Of a stretch of DNA of 64,000 bases, positions 29,083 through 37,797 are shown piece after piece. Each line of letters opens with the position of its first letter. Position 1 is the stretch's first letter. The DNA is from Acidobacteriota bacterium (lineage in GTDB: Bacteria > Acidobacteriota > Thermoanaerobaculia > Thermoanaerobaculales > Thermoanaerobaculaceae), in the NCBI GenBank assembly GCA_004298115.1, contig SCRJ01000198.1, positions 1 through 64,000 of the forward strand, in the 5' to 3' direction. The notes below the pieces were generated by a model that was not told the origin of the DNA, made no database searches, and was given only the letters and a program-made list of their open reading frames with translations. The position numbers and the translations under genes were made by a program.

Positions 29083-30558
29083 TCACATCTCGGGGCGGCC
29101 GGGCGTGGTGGCGGGGAGCGCACGGGTGCGCGCCCACGAGCGGATCGCCTTGATCTGCTCGGACATCGTCGTCGAGAGCGGCACGATCTGCCCCATCGAC
29201 ATCAGCAGGTCGCGCTCCTCGACCGGTCGGCCCTCGGCGTTGCACGCGATGCGCGCCGAGACCACCGCCTGCTCGATTTCGGCCCCGTTCCAGCCACGTC
29301 CGGCGGAGGCGAGCAGCACGAGGTCGTACTTGCCGGGGTCGAGCGCCTGGGCGCGCAGGTGGATGCCGAGGATCTCCTTGCGCTCCTCCTCGTTCGGCAG
29401 CTCGACGAAGAACACCTGGTCGAACCGTCCCTTGCGGATGATCTCGGCGGGGAGCAGGTTGATCCGATTGGCGGTGGCGGCGACGAAGACGTCGGCGCGG
29501 TGCTCCTGCATCCACGTCAGGAACGTCGAGAAGATGCGCGTCATCGAGCCGGTCTGGCCCTCGGCATATCCGGCGACACCCATCTCGATCTCGTCGATCC
29601 ACAGCACCGCCGGCGCCACCGCCTCGACGGCCTCGAGCGCCCGGTGGAACACCCACTCCGGCGAGCCCTGTACCCCGGCGAACACGAGGTTCATGTCGAG
29701 GCGGAAGAGCGGGAGCTTCCACTCGGTGGCGATGACCTTCACCGCCAGCGACTTGCCGCACCCGGACATGCCCATGAGCAGGACGCCCTTGGGCCGCGGC
29801 AGCCCCTGCGCCATCGCTTGCGGCGTGAACAGCGAGGCGCGCTGCCGCACCCACACCTTGAGCTGGTCGAGGCCGCCGAGGTCGCCGAGAGCGCGGATCG
29901 GAGGGACGAACTCGAGGATCCCCTCCTTGCGCATGATCTGCTCCTTCTCGGCGAGCACCTCCGCCATGAAGGCGTCGTCCACCGCCTGGTGGCGGGCGAG
30001 GAGGCGGCGCAGCAGGCTTTCGACCTCGAGCAGCGACATCCCCCGGAGCGCGCCGATCAGGATCTGCGCTCGATCGGGGTCGGCCGTCCGGCCGGTCTGC
30101 TGCAGGACGGCGGCGACGACCGCCCCGACCTCGCTTTCGTCGGGGAACAGCGAGGTCACGACGTAGGTGAGAGGCTTCATCTCGTACGGCACCTCGCCCT
30201 CGGGGGCGAGCGTGAAGAGAAAGCGGCCGGTGTTGCGGATCGCGGCCGCGGTGTCGCGCAGGCGCCGCAGCAGCGGGCGGTTGCCCGGCAACAGCGCCTG
30301 CAGGTCCTTGAAGACGTAGAAACCGCGCGGCCCCTGCGTCTCCAGCCAACGCAGCGCGGCGATCGGGTCCTCGGTGCCGGGCTGGCCGGAGAGGCCGTCG
30401 AGACAGTTCCAGGTGGCGACCGGCAGCGGCTGCGGTTTGGCGCCGGCGGCGAAGCGCTGGATCAACCGCTCGATGCGGTCCTCCTCGTTGGACAGGACCA
30501 TGATGAGGGGGTAGGCGCTGGCGAGCGCGGTGTGGATCTGTTCGACAGTCGTAGCCAT
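29083..30558 (-). CDS. Ycf46-like AAA ATPase
   Basis: Walker A 'GMSGCGKSLAVK', Walker B 'VLWIDEIE', 'ATANRINLLPAEIIRKGRFDQVFFVELP'. Confidence 0.88.
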   Translation of the reverse strand: MATTVEQIHTALASAYPLIMVLSNEEDRIERLIQRFAAGAKPQPLPVATWNCLDGLSGQPGTEDPIAALRWLETQGPRGFYVFKDLQALLPGNRPLLRRLRDTAAAIRNTGRFLFTLAPEGEVPYEMKPLTYVVTSLFPDESEVGAVVAAVLQQTGRTADPDRAQILIGALRGMSLLEVESLLRRLLARHQAVDDAFMAEVLAEKEQIMRKEGILEFVPPIRALGDLGGLDQLKVWVRQRASLFTPQAMAQGLPRPKGVLLMGMSGCGKSLAVKVIATEWKLPLFRLDMNLVFAGVQGSPEWVFHRALEAVEAVAPAVLWIDEIEMGVAGYAEGQTGSMTRIFSTFLTWMQEHRADVFVAATANRINLLPAEIIRKGRFDQVFFVELPNEEERKEILGIHLRAQALDPGKYDLVLLASAGRGWNGAEIEQAVVSARIACNAEGRPVEERDLLMSMGQIVPLSTTMSEQIKAIRSWARTRALPATTPGRPEM

Positions 30559-30703
30559 TCCGCCATTGTAGAAGAACTTCCCTGCCTGGGCGCCGCCGGC
30601 GGGCGCCGCCGATAGCGGACCGTCTGCGTCGTTGCGCTCACCGGCTCGAATCCTCATGTAGCCTACGGCTACACTCCGGTTCGGCCGGCTCGCGCGCCTA
30701 GCC

Positions 30704-30815
30704 AGGGGCCGGGCATCACACTTTGCTTAGGATTCGGCAGCGCCGGGCCGCCGGCCGAGCGATATGGGGACCTCCTCGTCAGGCCGCCGGCAGCAAAGTG
30801 TGATCACCGGCCCCT
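30704..30815. repeat. 24-nt imperfect inverted repeat with 64-nt spacer
   Basis: AGGGGCCGGgcATCACACTTTGCT (30704-30727) versus reverse complement of 30792-30815; 22/24 identical. Confidence 0.9.
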
Positions 30816-30979
30816 ACCACTCTCGGCGGCGCGGCTACACGCCCCAAGTGCCGGCGCCCTGCCTATCGGTTTCGTTCTCGTCTTCGAGGGGGGCGCTTGT
30901 GGCCGCGCGGCCTGCGGCCGGCGCGGCCGGGTCAGGCACGGGGCGCGCCCGCTGGGCGCGTTTCTGTTGCATCTGTAGC

Positions 30980-30999
30980 GGCGTTTGCTTGCAAACGCC
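30980..30999. repeat. perfect 9-bp hairpin GGCGTTTGC-TT-GCAAACGCC
   Basis: Read directly; lies in the long noncoding spacer. Confidence 0.85.
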
Positions 31000-31201
31000 G
31001 GCCTTGCCCCCGTGGATCGGGCACCGGCCGCTGGTTCCGGCGGCGTGGCTGCGCGCCCCAAGTTGCGGCGCCCTGACTTCGATGGAGCGGTCATCCGGCC
31101 CGCTCGCGGTGGTGGGCCTCCCCGGCGCTCGCGAGAGCACTGTCTGCGGGCCGACCGTTTGCTACACTCCGCTGTCGTCGGCGTCGCGGTCGTTGAGATG
31201 G

Positions 31202-31260
31202 GTCGGAGTGGCGGAATGGCAGACGCGCGACTCAAGACCCCGACATCTGGCGAGACCCCC
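31202..31260 (+). pseudogene. truncated tRNA-Leu copy 1
   Basis: GTCGGAGTGGCGGAATGGCAGACGCGCG matches the functional tRNA; no T-arm or 3' acceptor strand. Confidence 0.75.
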
Positions 31261-31351
31261 CGGCCCCGCGCTGACTGAGCCCCCCGCGGTGATGCGCGGG
31301 CTGACCGTTTGCTACACTCCACGCGCTGCGCTGCTGTCGAGGTTTCAGGTT

Positions 31352-31410
31352 GCCGGAGTGGCGGAATGGCAGACGCGCGACTCAGAACCCCGCCATCTGG
31401 CGAGACCCGC
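31352..31410 (+). pseudogene. truncated tRNA-Leu copy 2
   Basis: GCCGGAGTGGCGGAATGGCAGACGCGCG, then diverges; no T-arm. Confidence 0.75.
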
Positions 31411-31503
31411 CGCCCCCCCCGCCGAGCGAGTAACCGGGCGGTGATGAGCGGGCCGACCGTTTGCTACACTCCGCTGTCGTCGGCGTCGCGGTCGTTGAGA
31501 TGG

Positions 31504-31589
31504 GCCGGAGTGGCGGAATGGCAGACGCGCGGGACTCAAAATCCCGTATCCGCAAGGGTGTGAGGGTTCGACTCCCTCCTCCGGCACCA
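31504..31589 (+). tRNA. tRNA-Leu(CAA), CCA encoded
   Basis: Acceptor GCCGGAG/CTCCGGC, anticodon stem CGGGA-CTCAAAA-TCCCG, long variable arm, GGTTCGA T-loop, ACCA. Confidence 0.95.
31532..31589. repeat. att repeat, left (inside tRNA-Leu)
   Basis: 56/58 identity to 43877-43934. Confidence 0.92.
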
Positions 31590-31627
31590 AGACTTACGAG
31601 CCACACGGGACTTTGGCGGAAATCGAA

Positions 31628-31646
31628 TTCAACCCCGGTTCAACCC
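31628..31646 (+). promoter_or_regulatory. paired TTCAACC motif, site A
   Basis: TTCAACCCCGGTTCAACCC, period 11; upstream of 31693 CDS. Confidence 0.6.
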
Positions 31647-31692
31647 GCCGGCCGGATCGCATAGCCGCCTGGCGGAGAAGGGAGATCCCGAG

Positions 31693-31923
31693 ATGTCGAA
31701 ACTGCCCGAGCATGAGGTACGGAAGCGATTGGCGCGGGAGGTCGAGAAGGCCCTTCACAAGCACACGGTTTCCGCCGAGGACCTCGGCGACACAGCGTCG
31801 TTTCTGGCGCAAACCCTCGGTGCCATGATCTCAATCTTTCCGGTTTCCGACCAGGCCGCCGCGATAGACGATCTGCGGCCTGACATCGAGCACGGCATCG
31901 CGATGGGTGTGCCGGAGGAGTGA
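31693..31923 (+). CDS. small element protein of unknown function
   Basis: 76 aa; only element CDS on + strand; starts ~100 nt from the tRNA end. Confidence 0.55.
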   Translation: MSKLPEHEVRKRLAREVEKALHKHTVSAEDLGDTASFLAQTLGAMISIFPVSDQAAAIDDLRPDIEHGIAMGVPEE

Positions 31924-31977
31924 GAGCCGTAGGCGGGGGGAATCCTCGAGCGCCGGTACGATCACCGGCGCCGCCGG

Positions 31978-32199
31978 TCACTCCGCGTTCTCTTTCAGGA
32001 ACTCCTCGATAGCCCAGCGCGGGATGAGGATCCGCTTGCCGACGTGCACGGCGCGGATCCGCCCCGCGCGCACCAGGTCGCCGGTGAGCGTGTGGCCGAG
32101 ACCGAGGGCCGCGGCCGCCTCACGCACGGTATAGGCGTAGCGCTGCACCGGTTCAACGGGAGCCGCGCCGCCGTCCTTTGGTTTCTGGTCCTCTGCCAT
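31978..32199 (-). CDS. excisionase/MerR-like helix-turn-helix protein
   Basis: 'YTVREAAAALGLGHTLTGDLVRAGRIRAVHVGKRILIPRWAIEEFLKE'. Confidence 0.8.
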   Translation of the reverse strand: MAEDQKPKDGGAAPVEPVQRYAYTVREAAAALGLGHTLTGDLVRAGRIRAVHVGKRILIPRWAIEEFLKENAE

Positions 32200-32208
32200 G
32201 GTGTCCTC

Positions 32209-32868
32209 CTATCTCGCTCCAGCTCTCGCTTCGACGTCAGCAGACCAGGTCCGCACGACACCCACGCCACCGGGGGCACTCGGGGCATCGACGCTGGCGA
32301 TCGTGAGATAGCCGTCCGGCGTCACGGGCTCGATGGTGTCCGGTTCAAAGTCCTCCCACGTGTCGCCCTCATCAAGGTCTTCGAGCAGGCCGTTTCGGTC
32401 CTCGAGGTAGGGCTCGATCAGTTCGTCCAGGCCGGCCGCAAGCGCGTAGGCGCGATCGGCGATCGCTGCGAGCTTCTCAACGGCAAGCTTTTCGATGGCC
32501 AGGGGCTGCAGGTAACTCGCCGGCAGGGTGGCCGTGCCGCGGAGGTCGTGAAACGGGACCATCGGGCCGGTCATGCCCACGATCGCGGCCTTGTCGACGT
32601 CCGTCATCACTTCGCCGAGTTCCTTGCTTGCAGCCCACAGGAGGCGGCGCCAGTTCGCAACGTAGGAAAGAAGGGGGCGCTGACTGACGTGGTACGCACC
32701 CATGAGGTCACGATAGGCGACCGGCGTAGTTCCCTCGGCGATCGCCCGTTCCTGCGGGTCGGCCGGCGCCGGGGCGCCGCGCTGGGGCTGCTTCTGAATC
32801 GCGCCGATCGCCGCGCGCAGCTCTGCAACCCGTTCCTGCCGTGCCTGAGGCTTGGTTCCCCTCGCCAC
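32209..32868 (-). CDS. element protein of unknown function
   Basis: GTG start preceded by GGAGG; 219 aa. Confidence 0.55.
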   Translation of the reverse strand: MARGTKPQARQERVAELRAAIGAIQKQPQRGAPAPADPQERAIAEGTTPVAYRDLMGAYHVSQRPLLSYVANWRRLLWAASKELGEVMTDVDKAAIVGMTGPMVPFHDLRGTATLPASYLQPLAIEKLAVEKLAAIADRAYALAAGLDELIEPYLEDRNGLLEDLDEGDTWEDFEPDTIEPVTPDGYLTIASVDAPSAPGGVGVVRTWSADVEARAGAR

Positions 32869-32993
32869 GATGCCCTCCGATCGTGGCGGCGCTATCATAG
32901 CGATGGAGCGCCGCCTGGCACACACCTTGCGCGATGCTCTTGCCCGCCCCGGGACCCTGCCAAGCGAACCGGGGCGGGCGCTTCTACCTGACC

Positions 32994-33314
32994 TTAGCGA
33001 GCCTGTTCCCGAAGGCGTCGATAGAGCGCCTTCGAGTTGTCCTTCTGCACGATGCAGACGACGATCTCGTGCGGCCCTTCCCCGTGCTGGCAAGAGTGTG
33101 GGAAGTCTGAGCCGTCGGGAATGGCGGTGCACCACAGCCGGGCATGGAGAAACGGCTGGGGTGATCTGGCGTGGACGCCGCCGGACTCATCCCTCAGGTG
33201 AAAGTCGCGAAGCGCCGAGGCGGGGACCTCGATGATGCGCCAGTCGTTCCATTGCCGCCGGACCGCGACCAGTTCGTCCTTCTGCTGCGCTGCTGGATTC
33301 TCGTTGTCGGCCAT
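32994..33314 (-). CDS. element protein of unknown function
   Basis: MADNENPAAQQKDELVAVRRQWNDWRIIEVPASAL; RBS upstream. Confidence 0.55.
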   Translation of the reverse strand: MADNENPAAQQKDELVAVRRQWNDWRIIEVPASALRDFHLRDESGGVHARSPQPFLHARLWCTAIPDGSDFPHSCQHGEGPHEIVVCIVQKDNSKALYRRLREQAR

Positions 33315-33328
33315 AATCTTCCTCTCCT

Positions 33329-33589
33329 TTACGCTCCCGCTAGCGCCCTGCTCACCGTCTCGCCGCTGCATCCGACCAGGCGGCCCAAGACCGGCGCCAG
33401 CTCTTCCGCCGTCATGCCCGCGTCGGCGGCCCACTGCCGCCATAGCTTGAGCCCGGCCTCGACGTCGGCCGCGGTGTGGCAGCGCGGGTGCGCGCGGGCC
33501 GCCTCGAGCTGCCCCTGCCACGCCCGCCACTGCGCAGGCGACCAGGCCGCCAGCGCCGCGGAGAGCACGATTCCCTTGCCGGTGAGCAT
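33329..33589 (-). CDS. small element protein
   Basis: 86 aa; close spacing within the minus-strand operon. Confidence 0.5.
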   Translation of the reverse strand: MLTGKGIVLSAALAAWSPAQWRAWQGQLEAARAHPRCHTAADVEAGLKLWRQWAADAGMTAEELAPVLGRLVGCSGETVSRALAGA

Positions 33590-33592
33590 GGC

Positions 33593-33796
33593 TCAGGTCC
33601 TCGGCAGGGCCTCGAGGTCAGCCAGGCCCGTGACGATGAGCACGCGGGCGAGGGAGGCGGGCGGGATGCCCTGCAGCTTCGCCGCCTTGTATAGGCGCTT
33701 CTGTTCCTCGCCGCTGAGCCGGAGCGACAGCGGCTTGTTGCGGACGGGTTGGCTCTTGAGTTCCTCGAGCGCCGCACTCAAGCGTTCTCGTGTCAT
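33593..33796 (-). CDS. ribbon-helix-helix-like small protein
   Basis: 'PLSLRLSGEEQKRLYKAAKLQGIPPASLARVLIVTGL'. Confidence 0.6.
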   Translation of the reverse strand: MTRERLSAALEELKSQPVRNKPLSLRLSGEEQKRLYKAAKLQGIPPASLARVLIVTGLADLEALPRT

Positions 33797-33894
33797 GCCG
33801 TCTCCTTTCGCGTATAGTATCGGTCAACCCTCACGGAATGTCAAGCGCCAACCCACACCGCCAGACGCGAACAAGCGACCGCTAGGAGCCCCGC

Positions 33895-33914
33895 GGTTGA
33901 ACGGGGGTTGAAAC
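33895..33914 (-). promoter_or_regulatory. paired GTTCAACC motif, site B
   Basis: GGTTGAACGGGGGTTGAAAC, period 11; ~100 nt upstream of the 33796 start. Confidence 0.55.
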
Positions 33915-34024
33915 GGCGAGCGGGGAGGACGGCGCTCGCGCTGCAAGTCACTGGGCTACGGATGTTACGCGGCCATCCGCGACCGTTCGCCGCGGGATCT
34001 CATGTCCCGTTAGCGCCGGCGGAG

Positions 34025-34066
34025 AAAAAGCCCCCGGAGCGCCCCTTTCGCTGAGCGCCCGGGGGG
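34025..34066 (-). terminator. intrinsic terminator
   Basis: GC hairpin cccccggagcgc/gcgcccgggggg with one bulge, followed on the minus strand by TTTTT. Confidence 0.75.
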
Positions 34067-34116
34067 TGATACCGCCGCGGAGAGGGGGCCGCGGCACAGG
34101 TGCGTTCGTGATCAGG

Positions 34117-34368
34117 TCACGCTCTTGTCAGCTCGTCGCGCAGGATGCGGTGGAACCACCGCACGACGGTAACGCGCGACTCGAGCTCGCTGAGGGTCAT
34201 GTCGAGCGTTTCAACGTACAACGCCAACGTTGCCTCCGGCCCCCGGCGGCGGGCCCGCCGGATGATCACCCGGAGATCCGCTTCCTTGGCCTGCAGCTGC
34301 GCCTCCGTCTTGAGGAGGTCCCCCAGCGTTGCCCGCTTCCGTGTGGTCGGTTTCGCCTTGGCTGCCAT
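34117..34368 (-). CDS. small element protein
   Basis: 83 aa basic/helical protein MAAKAKPTTRKRATLGDLLKTEAQLQAKEADLR. Confidence 0.5.
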   Translation of the reverse strand: MAAKAKPTTRKRATLGDLLKTEAQLQAKEADLRVIIRRARRRGPEATLALYVETLDMTLSELESRVTVVRWFHRILRDELTRA

Positions 34369-34610
34369 GTTCGCTCTCCTCTCCGGGAAGCGCCGACGTG
34401 TCCGTATTCGGCAGCCCCGGCTTCACTCGTAGCGTGATCCGCACGAGCGGCGCGTTGCTGCCCGGCGTCGAACCCGCCTTCCGTACGAACATCTCGAAGC
34501 TGCCATCGGGTAGGAACCCGCACTCGGGGGCGGCCTGGGGGGCGCCCGGCGCCGGGTGCACCTTGCCGAGCAGGCCGCCCATCCTCGCCAGCGAGCGGAG
34601 AACCCGGGCC

Positions 34611-35078
34611 CTAGACGGCATGGTGCAGGCTCCGGAGCTCCTCTTCGAGCGCGATGAGCCGCTCCTCCCGCGCCTTGGCCTCGCCGGCGTTCGCCAGCGT
34701 GGCCCGGAGGGCCTGATTCCTCGTGCCCTCGCGCAAAGCGATCGCCGCCGCGCGGATCGCGGCGAGCGCAGTGTCGGGATCCTTGCGGCGCCGCGCGGCG
34801 CGCATGATCCGCTCGGCCTCGACGAAGAGACGATCGGCGCGCGCCGCCTGCTCGGACACCAGCGCATCAAGGGCCTCGCCGTGCGTCGCCTCGGTGGCCG
34901 CTTGTTCCTCATGGGCCCTGGCGATCGCGGTCGACAAGTGCTCCCGACGATGGCGCTCGAGGGCGCTCTTGCTCGTTCCGAAGCGTCCCGCAACGTCCCG
35001 GAACGAAGCGCCAGCGACCAGGGCCTGGTCAATCTCCGCCCGGCGGGGATGGCGGCAAACCGAACAGGGGCGAGCCAC
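34611..35078 (-). CDS. phage-type HTH protein with N-terminal CxxC
   Basis: 'MARPCSVCRHPRRAEIDQALVAGASFRDVAGRFGTSKSALERHRREHL'. Confidence 0.65.
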   Translation of the reverse strand: MARPCSVCRHPRRAEIDQALVAGASFRDVAGRFGTSKSALERHRREHLSTAIARAHEEQAATEATHGEALDALVSEQAARADRLFVEAERIMRAARRRKDPDTALAAIRAAAIALREGTRNQALRATLANAGEAKAREERLIALEEELRSLHHAV

Positions 35079-37199
35079 TTACGGCCGCGTCCTGCCGCTC
35101 GTGTTGTCCAGGCCCGGGGTCTCGATTCCGAGAGCCTGCAGCGCTTCGAGCAAGCGCTGCTGGTTGAGCTTCACATTCACCTCGAGCTCGTAGGGGTGAT
35201 TTGTGATCCGCTTGGCCTCGGTCTCGATCGCCTGCAGGTTGGTCGTGGCGTCGGTGGCCGTCTTGGCGAGGCTGTCCGTGACGCCGGTTCCAAGCCTCGT
35301 AATCACCGTGGCGATGTTGTCGAGTGAGCCCTTGGACTGCTCGGCAAGCTTTCGGATCCCATCCCCGAGCGAGCTCTGCAGAGCGATCGCGGCCTGCGCC
35401 GCGTCGCCTGGCAGGTCCTGCGCGATCTTCTTCCGGAGCTGCTCGATCGCCCATGTGCTCCCGCCCTCGTTCTTCTCTGCGATGGCGTCCGCGATCGCCT
35501 GCAGGTCCTTGGGGACCGCGACGCCGAGGTCCTTGAACTTGGTCATGAGGTCCGTGACGCGGGGCCCGAACGCCTCGGCCGCCTGGCCGGCGCCGCCGCC
35601 GTTGACCATGATGAGCGCGAAGTCCGCCGCCAGCTTCGCCGCGGCGCCCTTGGCCTGCTCCTCATTCAGCACGCCGTACATGCCGGTCAGGGAGTCCTCG
35701 ATGTACTTGGTGACCGAGCCGGCCTTCTTCGCGTTCTCGAGCGCGATCCGCACCTGGTCGAAGGCGCCACGGAGCCGGTCGACCTGCGGGACTGTGGTCC
35801 CGATTTGAGCCCGCTGCTCGGCCATGCCTGTGGCCACCAGCGCGGTCGCACTCGTGATCGCGACGGCGAGCTTGCGCGAGCTCTCCTCCGAGCGGACGGC
35901 GTTGACGTCCCACTCGTCGCCCGTCAGGTGCAGCTGCGTCTTGAGGTGCTCGAGCTGCGCCCGCATCTCCTGAAAGCGCCCCTCGTCTTTGGCGAGGATG
36001 GCGGCGAGCTCGGCGAGCGGCTTCTGAGCCTTCTCCCGGAGCACGTTGTCGAGTCCGGTGACGTCGGCGAGGAAGCGCGTTACCGCGTAGGAGGCGGCGC
36101 CAACGATGGCGGGCAGCACGACCCACTGCGCGACGGCGCCGGCGGTCGCGGTTCCGAGCAGCTTGACCGCCCCGCCGAGGGACTCAGCGGCCGCCACGCC
36201 CTTGGTCGCCATCGCGACGCGCGCGAGCTCGCCGGCGGCGACCAGCGTCATGAGCTTGCCGATCACGTTGAGGAGGGGGCCGGCGAGCAGCGCCACGCCG
36301 CCCCCGTAGACCACCAGGTCCTTGGTCGACTGACTCAGATTGTTGAACTCGCGGGCGAGCTCGGCGACCTTGCCGGCGGCCGCCGCCGCCTGCGGTAGCA
36401 GGACTCGGCCGAGGGTAGCCGCGGCGTTCTCGAGCTCGGCTTTCGCGATCCGCGTGCTGTTCGCAAGCTGGTCGGAGGTGCGGGAGAAGTCTCCCTGTGC
36501 CAGAGCGGTTTGCTTCATGATGAGGCTGTAGGCGGCCTGGGTCTTCGCGACTGGATCCAGGACGGCGCCGGTGGCCTTGAAGCCGAGCCGCAGGGCCTCC
36601 GTCCTCAGCGTCGTCTCGCTCAGGTTCACGCCGAGCGTACGGAGTGCTTCCACCTCGCCGACGATGCCCGAGCGCAGCCGCTCGAGCGCCTCCTCCGGCT
36701 TGATGTTGTTGAAACTGGCGAGGTCCGCGGCGAGCTTCACCATACCCGTGGACATCTCGGCCGCCTTGTCAGCGCCGATGCCGATCGCCTTGAAGAGGTT
36801 CCCGAAGGTCCCGACGGCCTCGATCGCGGAGCGGGTTGACATGCCGAGGTCGCGGGCCGCGTTCGCGGCGAACGCGGTGACGGTGCCGGCCGCCTTGCCG
36901 AACACCACCTCCGCCTTGTTCATGGACTCGTTGAGGTCGGAGGCGAACTTCGTCACCGCGACGCCGGCGCCGGCGAGCGGGACGGTCAGGAACATGCTCA
37001 AGCCGCGCCCGATGGTCTGAAATTTCTCACCGAGCGCCTGCCAGTGCTCGGCCACCTTTGCGGCGCTGGCCTGTGCTTCGTTCTCGACGTCCTTCATGGC
37101 GGTGCCGAGCGTGTAGAGCTGTTTCAAACCGGTTTGGAGGTCGAGGCGAAACGCCGCGACCAGGTCGCCCAGGTTGATGTCTTGGACCGGCTCGTTCAT
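35079..37199 (-). CDS. phage tail tape measure protein
   Basis: 706 aa; 'VAVTKFASDLNESMNKAEVVFGKAAGTVTAFAANAARDLGMSTRSAIEAVGTFGNLFKAIGIGADKAAEMSTGMVKLAADLASFNNI'. Confidence 0.92.
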   Translation of the reverse strand: MNEPVQDINLGDLVAAFRLDLQTGLKQLYTLGTAMKDVENEAQASAAKVAEHWQALGEKFQTIGRGLSMFLTVPLAGAGVAVTKFASDLNESMNKAEVVFGKAAGTVTAFAANAARDLGMSTRSAIEAVGTFGNLFKAIGIGADKAAEMSTGMVKLAADLASFNNIKPEEALERLRSGIVGEVEALRTLGVNLSETTLRTEALRLGFKATGAVLDPVAKTQAAYSLIMKQTALAQGDFSRTSDQLANSTRIAKAELENAAATLGRVLLPQAAAAAGKVAELAREFNNLSQSTKDLVVYGGGVALLAGPLLNVIGKLMTLVAAGELARVAMATKGVAAAESLGGAVKLLGTATAGAVAQWVVLPAIVGAASYAVTRFLADVTGLDNVLREKAQKPLAELAAILAKDEGRFQEMRAQLEHLKTQLHLTGDEWDVNAVRSEESSRKLAVAITSATALVATGMAEQRAQIGTTVPQVDRLRGAFDQVRIALENAKKAGSVTKYIEDSLTGMYGVLNEEQAKGAAAKLAADFALIMVNGGGAGQAAEAFGPRVTDLMTKFKDLGVAVPKDLQAIADAIAEKNEGGSTWAIEQLRKKIAQDLPGDAAQAAIALQSSLGDGIRKLAEQSKGSLDNIATVITRLGTGVTDSLAKTATDATTNLQAIETEAKRITNHPYELEVNVKLNQQRLLEALQALGIETPGLDNTSGRTRP

Positions 37200-37651
37200 T
37201 GGACACCTCCGGGCGGGTCAGGGGCCGGTCTACGCGCCGCCGTGGTGGCGACGTCGGCGGCGCCCTCGAAGATCGCGAGCGCCCGCCGCTTGAGGTCCGC
37301 GACCAGGCCCTCGAGGCGGTTCTCCTGGATCCAGGCGCGAAGGATCGCGTAGACGTCGGGCGCGAAGACGTGGGCCCGGCACCACTCGACGTCAATCTCG
37401 CGGTCGGGGTTGCTGGTGCGCAGGACGAACAGTAGGACGTCCTGCAGGCGCGGTAGGGGCCCGGCGAGCCACGGGCCCAGCGTCGTGAGGTTGAGCTCGC
37501 CGTCGGCCGCCTGCACGAGGCCGCGGAGCCAAGTCGTGAGGCGGAGGAAGAGGTCGTCGCCGAGGGCGAAGCCCGGCGCCGCCGTCACCTGGACCTTGCT
37601 GCCGTCGTACAGCGTGAGCTGCTGCCCGATGATCGCCTGTTTCGAAGTCAC
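37196..37651 (-). CDS. tail-module protein upstream of tape measure (possible tail assembly chaperone position)
   Basis: 4-nt overlaps on both sides; position only. Confidence 0.5.
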   Translation of the reverse strand: MTSKQAIIGQQLTLYDGSKVQVTAAPGFALGDDLFLRLTTWLRGLVQAADGELNLTTLGPWLAGPLPRLQDVLLFVLRTSNPDREIDVEWCRAHVFAPDVYAILRAWIQENRLEGLVADLKRRALAIFEGAADVATTAARRPAPDPPGGVQ

Positions 37652-37797
37652 AGTACCTCCCTGGAAACGCCTTCGCCGTGCAACTTGCGAGGTCGCCGGC
37701 GTTGGTGTGCTGTCGCCGTGATGGCGAGGATGCGGCGAATTGCGCGCCTGAAACCGCGGCGCGAGGCAAGGCGCCAGAGCGGCAGGCCGGCGTTCAT
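37648..37797 (-). CDS. 49-aa translationally coupled protein
   Basis: ATGA overlap with upstream CDS and 4-nt overlap with downstream GTG start. Confidence 0.45.
   Translation of the reverse strand: MNAGLPLWRLASRRGFRRAIRRILAITATAHQRRRPRKLHGEGVSREVL

Larger units (their letters stand above)
31151..31589 (+). repeat. three tandem ~150-nt units, each promoter-like 'gaccgtttgctacactcc' plus tRNA-Leu 5' part
   Basis: Unit starts at 31151, 31301, 31453; tRNA 5' ends at 31202, 31352, 31504 (spacing 150 and 152). Confidence 0.92.

Noticed and set aside
31202-31410. Two additional functional tRNA-Leu genes
   Set aside because: Only the 5' third matches; no T-arm (GGTTCGA), no 3' acceptor strand or CCA.
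34211-34582. Minus-strand ORF MGGLLGKVHPAPGAPQAAPECGFLPDGSFEMFVRKAG
   Set aside because: Its 5' half looks plausible but the 3' half overlaps 34117..34368 by 158 nt in another frame; too uncertain to annotate.
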